A stretch of DNA of 64,000 bases, taken from positions 2,588,471 through 2,652,470 of the forward strand of contig NZ_CP092099.1 of the NCBI RefSeq assembly GCF_022259695.1, in the 5' to 3' direction. The position numbers and the translations under genes were made by a program. Position 1 is the first letter of the stretch; every line of letters starts with the position of its first letter. The notes below the pieces were generated by a model, which saw only the letters and a list, made by a program, of their open reading frames with translations, made no database searches and had not been told where the DNA came from. Shown piece after piece: positions 61,155 to 64,000 of the stretch. This DNA comes from Flaviramulus sp. BrNp1-15 (GTDB lineage Bacteria; Bacteroidota; Bacteroidia; Flavobacteriales; Flavobacteriaceae).

Positions 61155-61946
61155 GTGTTAGACTTTCTACTTACAAGTGATGCTATAATGGCATTACTAA
61201 CTTTAACTTTTTTAGAAATAATTTTAGGGATAGACAATATTGTTTTCATATCAATTGCCGCTAACAAACTCCCTGAAAATCAACGTGCAAAAGCCACAAA
61301 CATAGGTTTATTGCTTGCAATGATTCAGCGTATTATACTGCTGTTTTTTGTTAGTTTTTTAATTGGTTTGAAAGAACCTTTTTACACTATTGAATTATCT
61401 TGGTTACATATTGCTTTAAGTTGGCAAGCTGTTATATTATTCACCGGCGGCTTATTTTTAATTTACAAAAGCACATCAGAAATTCATGAAAAAGTAGAAA
61501 TGCCAGATCATGATGAAAACAGCCTAAATAAAAAGAAGTTAAAAAGTTTATCGCAAGCTATATTTCAAATACTAATTATAGATTTTATCTTTTCAATTGA
61601 TTCTATTTTAACTGCTGTTGGAATGACTAATGGTTTACACCCTAACCATAATTACACCTTAGTTTTAATGGTGATAGCTGTAGTTATTTCTATAATTATT
61701 ATGATTGTTTTTGCAAATCCGATACGAAAATTCATAGATACTCATCCAAGTATTCAATTATTAGGATTAGCCTTTTTAATTTTAATAGGATTTATGCTTA
61801 TTACTGAAGCTGCACACTTATCGCATACTAAGTTATTTGGCAATGAGGTTGGTGCCATACCAAAAGGATATCTTTATTTTGCTATAGCATTTTCATTGTT
61901 TGTTGAATTTTTGAATTTCAGAATTCAGAAAAAAAGCAAAACATAG
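61155..61946 (+). CDS. TerC family integral membrane protein
   Basis: With the GTG at 61155 the protein has 263 residues and begins MLDFLLTSDAIMALLTLTFL, matching the usual TerC N-terminus. Seven membrane helices are predicted. The conserved acidic residues lie in FLEIILGIDNIVFISIAANK and LIIDFIFSIDSILTAVGMTN. TerC-type proteins are linked to tellurite resistance and manganese export or to metalation of exported proteins. A promoter box lies just upstream, and the gene is divergent from the barrel gene. Confidence 0.92.
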   Translation: MLDFLLTSDAIMALLTLTFLEIILGIDNIVFISIAANKLPENQRAKATNIGLLLAMIQRIILLFFVSFLIGLKEPFYTIELSWLHIALSWQAVILFTGGLFLIYKSTSEIHEKVEMPDHDENSLNKKKLKSLSQAIFQILIIDFIFSIDSILTAVGMTNGLHPNHNYTLVLMVIAVVISIIIMIVFANPIRKFIDTHPSIQLLGLAFLILIGFMLITEAAHLSHTKLFGNEVGAIPKGYLYFAIAFSLFVEFLNFRIQKKSKT

Positions 61947-62011
61947 AGTTTTAATCTAAAAAATCCGTTTTTGGCATTTGCTTCGTATATAATATTCTAA
62001 ACATTTGCCCC

Positions 62012-63136
62012 ATGAAATGCTTAACCTACCAAATCAGTAAAACTACTTTTAGTTTATTCTTTGTTATTTTATTTTTTAACTGCTCTAAAGATAATCCTAA
62101 AGACAATTCTACAGTGATTATAAACAATCCGCTAGAAAATCCAGAAGATGGTCCGCCAGCAGGAAATCCAGATGGCAATTCTACTATACCTTTGGAAGCT
62201 AGTTTAGAGGATGTTTCTAATCCTGACACTATAATTGGTGATGGTACACCACAAAGCTGTAATTGTGATGCTGTTGTAGATGCTGTTGCAAAAGGTGGAA
62301 AAATAACTTTTAACTGTGGCACTCAACCTATAACTATTAAAATGGATAGGCCTGCAAAGGTTTTTAACAACGTAAATCCAGATGTAATAATTGATGGTGG
62401 CGAATTAATAACTTTGAGTGGCGATGGAATAACCCGAATTTTATACATGAACACCTGCGATCCTGATCAAGTTTGGACAACAGATCATTGCCAAAATCAA
62501 GATACACCAAGACTTACTGTTCAAAATATAACATTTGCTGATGGTAATTCAACTTCAGAACCCGAGTATACTGGAGGAGGTGCCATTTGGGTAAGAGGTG
62601 GTCGTTTTAAAGCAGTAAATTCTAGATTTTTTAATAATATTTGCGCCAGTACTGGACCAGATGTTGGCGGTGGCGCTATAAGAGTTTTTAGTCAGTATAA
62701 TAATTTACCTGTTTATATTACTAATTGCACTTTTGGAGGTGCAGATGGCTATGGAAATATTGGTTCTAATGGTGGTGGCATAAGTAGTATTGGTGTATCT
62801 TGGACTATTATTAATAGCTTATTTTCTCATAATAAAGCTATTGGAAACGGTGGAAACCCTTCCCAAACAGGAACTCCTGGAGGTGGTAGTGGTGGTGCCA
62901 TATATAATGACGGTAATACAATGTCTTTAAGTATTTACGGAACACGAATTGAAGAAAATGAAGTAAATGCCTATGGTTCATCTATTTTCTTTGTAAGTAA
63001 TGACCATTCTGGCAACATTTTAATCGATAACTCGATAATTCAAAATAACATAGGCGGGTCTTGGTATCCCGTATATCCGAGTATATCGATGCACTCAGAT
63101 ACTTCTATACATGTTACAAACTCAATAATAGAGTAA
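62012..63136 (+). CDS. lipoprotein with right-handed beta-helix repeats
   Basis: This encodes 374 residues. The lipobox VILFFNC gives Cys24, followed by SKDNPKDN and a Pro/Gly/Asn linker. The main domain (about residues 75-374) has repeated short strands with turns of the type ITNCTFGGADGYGNIGSNGG, IINSLFSHNKAIGNGGNPSQ and DNSIIQNNIGGSWYPVYPSI, the pattern of a pectate-lyase-like parallel beta-helix (polymorphic outer membrane-type/choice-of-anchor families). Such domains bind or cut polysaccharides; no catalytic residues can be assigned. Confidence 0.85.
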   Translation: MKCLTYQISKTTFSLFFVILFFNCSKDNPKDNSTVIINNPLENPEDGPPAGNPDGNSTIPLEASLEDVSNPDTIIGDGTPQSCNCDAVVDAVAKGGKITFNCGTQPITIKMDRPAKVFNNVNPDVIIDGGELITLSGDGITRILYMNTCDPDQVWTTDHCQNQDTPRLTVQNITFADGNSTSEPEYTGGGAIWVRGGRFKAVNSRFFNNICASTGPDVGGGAIRVFSQYNNLPVYITNCTFGGADGYGNIGSNGGGISSIGVSWTIINSLFSHNKAIGNGGNPSQTGTPGGGSGGAIYNDGNTMSLSIYGTRIEENEVNAYGSSIFFVSNDHSGNILIDNSIIQNNIGGSWYPVYPSISMHSDTSIHVTNSIIE

Positions 63137-63276
63137 TGAAAATTCTTTTTGTTCTATCTAAGAAACAAACTATTTAATTAATTTAACTTTAGTTAATAAA
63201 AACCTAAAATACATCTGATTTTTAGATATTTACACCATTTTTTTGTAAATTAAGACCACTTCTAAACACAATTGTC

Positions 63277-64000
63277 ATGAAAAAATCAGTCCAATTAACA
63301 TTAATTCTAACAAGTGTTTTATTTTTATTTAGCTTAAACATAAAAGCACAAACTGAAGACGTATTTAAAGAACTTGAAGGCAAAGTAATTGATGGTGATA
63401 CTAAAGCACCACTTATTTTTGCAGATATTGTTATAAAAGATTCAAACATAAGTACAGTAACCAATACTGATGGTGAGTTTTTATTAAAAATTCCTGAAAA
63501 TCATTTTGAAGGTATCTTAACCATTTCTCATTTAGGATACGAGAAAAAAGAGGTCAAAATTTCATCAATACAGAATAATGAAAAAATAAGTTTAACTCCT
63601 GCCATTACAAAATTAGATGAAATAAGTATTACAGCAAGCAAAAAAGACGCAAGGGATTTGGTAACTGAAATGTTAAGTAAAAAAAGTAAGCTTTACAATA
63701 CCAATAATACTTTAATGACGGCCTTTTACAGAGAAACAATTAAGAAAAGAAGACGAAATGCTTCACTATCAGAAGCTGTGGTAAAAATTCACAAACAACC
63801 TTATTCAAGTTTTAAAAAAGACAATATAGAACTTGTAAAAGCTAGAAAAAACACAAATTATAAAAGATTAGACACCATAGCTTTAAAGCTTCAAGGAGGC
63901 CCCTTTAGTAATCTTTACACAGATATTATAAAGTACCCAGAATATATTTTTACAAAAGAAAATATATTAGATTATGACTTTAGTTTTGACAAATCTACTC
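63277..64000 (+). CDS. carboxypeptidase-like regulatory domain protein (3' end outside window)
   Basis: The frame opens at the ATG at 63277 and runs through the right edge; 241 residues are visible. A signal peptide (TLILTSVLFLFSLNIKAQ) is followed by a carboxypeptidase regulatory-like domain at about residues 30-115 (ELEGKVIDGDTKAPLIFADI, NTDGEFLLKIPENHFEGILT, HLGYEKKEVKISSI), the fold found at the N-terminus of SusC/TonB-dependent receptors and of separate surface proteins. Then comes ISITASKKDARDLVTEMLSK and an unassigned part (NTLMTAFYRETIKKRRRNAS). There is no TonB plug motif in the visible part, so it more probably belongs to the DUF5686/CarboxypepD_reg-like group. Confidence 0.85.
   Translation, partial: MKKSVQLTLILTSVLFLFSLNIKAQTEDVFKELEGKVIDGDTKAPLIFADIVIKDSNISTVTNTDGEFLLKIPENHFEGILTISHLGYEKKEVKISSIQNNEKISLTPAITKLDEISITASKKDARDLVTEMLSKKSKLYNTNNTLMTAFYRETIKKRRRNASLSEAVVKIHKQPYSSFKKDNIELVKARKNTNYKRLDTIALKLQGGPFSNLYTDIIKYPEYIFTKENILDYDFSFDKST

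Overview
The window looks like a chromosomal stretch of a marine-type Flavobacteriaceae bacterium (Bacteroidota). Evidence from the sequence: very AT-rich DNA; several -7 boxes of the Bacteroidota form TAnnTTTG; many short-signal lipoproteins; C-terminal type IX secretion (T9SS) sorting domains with the YPNPF signature; a bshC gene (bacillithiol synthesis); and family combinations typical of the group (LytS/LytTR pair, fasciclin lipoprotein, YwqK-type repeats, LysM/PBP protein behind guaA, pyrG-yidC pair). I cannot name the genus. No rRNA, tRNA, CRISPR array, transposase or prophage was recognised.

Layout. 0-6.4 kb: an ECF sigma factor operon with a small protein and an MscS-like channel (cut by the window edge), a TPR lipoprotein, an orphan MotA/TolQ-like protein, a LytS/LytTR two-component pair and an S1/P1 nuclease. 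6.4-20.3 kb: housekeeping genes (lpdA, S41 protease, smpB, pcm, 3-hydroxyacyl-CoA dehydrogenase, DUF1015, YggS, an exonuclease/GIY-YIG protein, a voltage-gated-like ion channel, miaA with an apparent CTG start), interrupted by REP-like palindromes and a four-helix-bundle (IVS-type) gene bounded by inverted repeats. 20.3-23 kb: a second ECF sigma/anti-sigma operon ending in a secreted protein with Met-Glu-Ala-Trp repeats. 23-30.4 kb: DUF2911, meaB, PAP2 phosphatase, MATE transporter, nitronate monooxygenase, mnmA. 30.5-36.7 kb: a three-domain fasciclin lipoprotein followed by an unrecognised, strongly folded RNA candidate, then a YwqK-like protein, yidC and pyrG.

36.8-48.3 kb: an SDR gene and a double-esterase gene (probably carbohydrate related), a single-gene cassette bounded by attC-like repeats, DUF3820, DUF922, LysM/PBP, guaA, a PLP decarboxylase and a TPR/HTH regulator. 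48.5-61 kb: a surface-protein locus. It holds a cadherin-like lipoprotein, bshC, and a four-gene minus-strand unit (small T9SS protein, tail-fibre-like protein, 1815-residue leucine-rich T9SS protein, small lipoprotein), plus an outer-membrane barrel gene. Three intergenic regions here carry TGTCCA direct repeats with an exact 11-bp period, suggesting one shared transcription factor. The window closes with a TerC protein, a beta-helix lipoprotein and a carboxypeptidase-like-domain protein cut by the right edge.

The observations I would follow first are the 11-bp-period repeats, the cassette at 39.5-40.3 kb, and the pseudoknot-like RNA at 31.98-32.24 kb.
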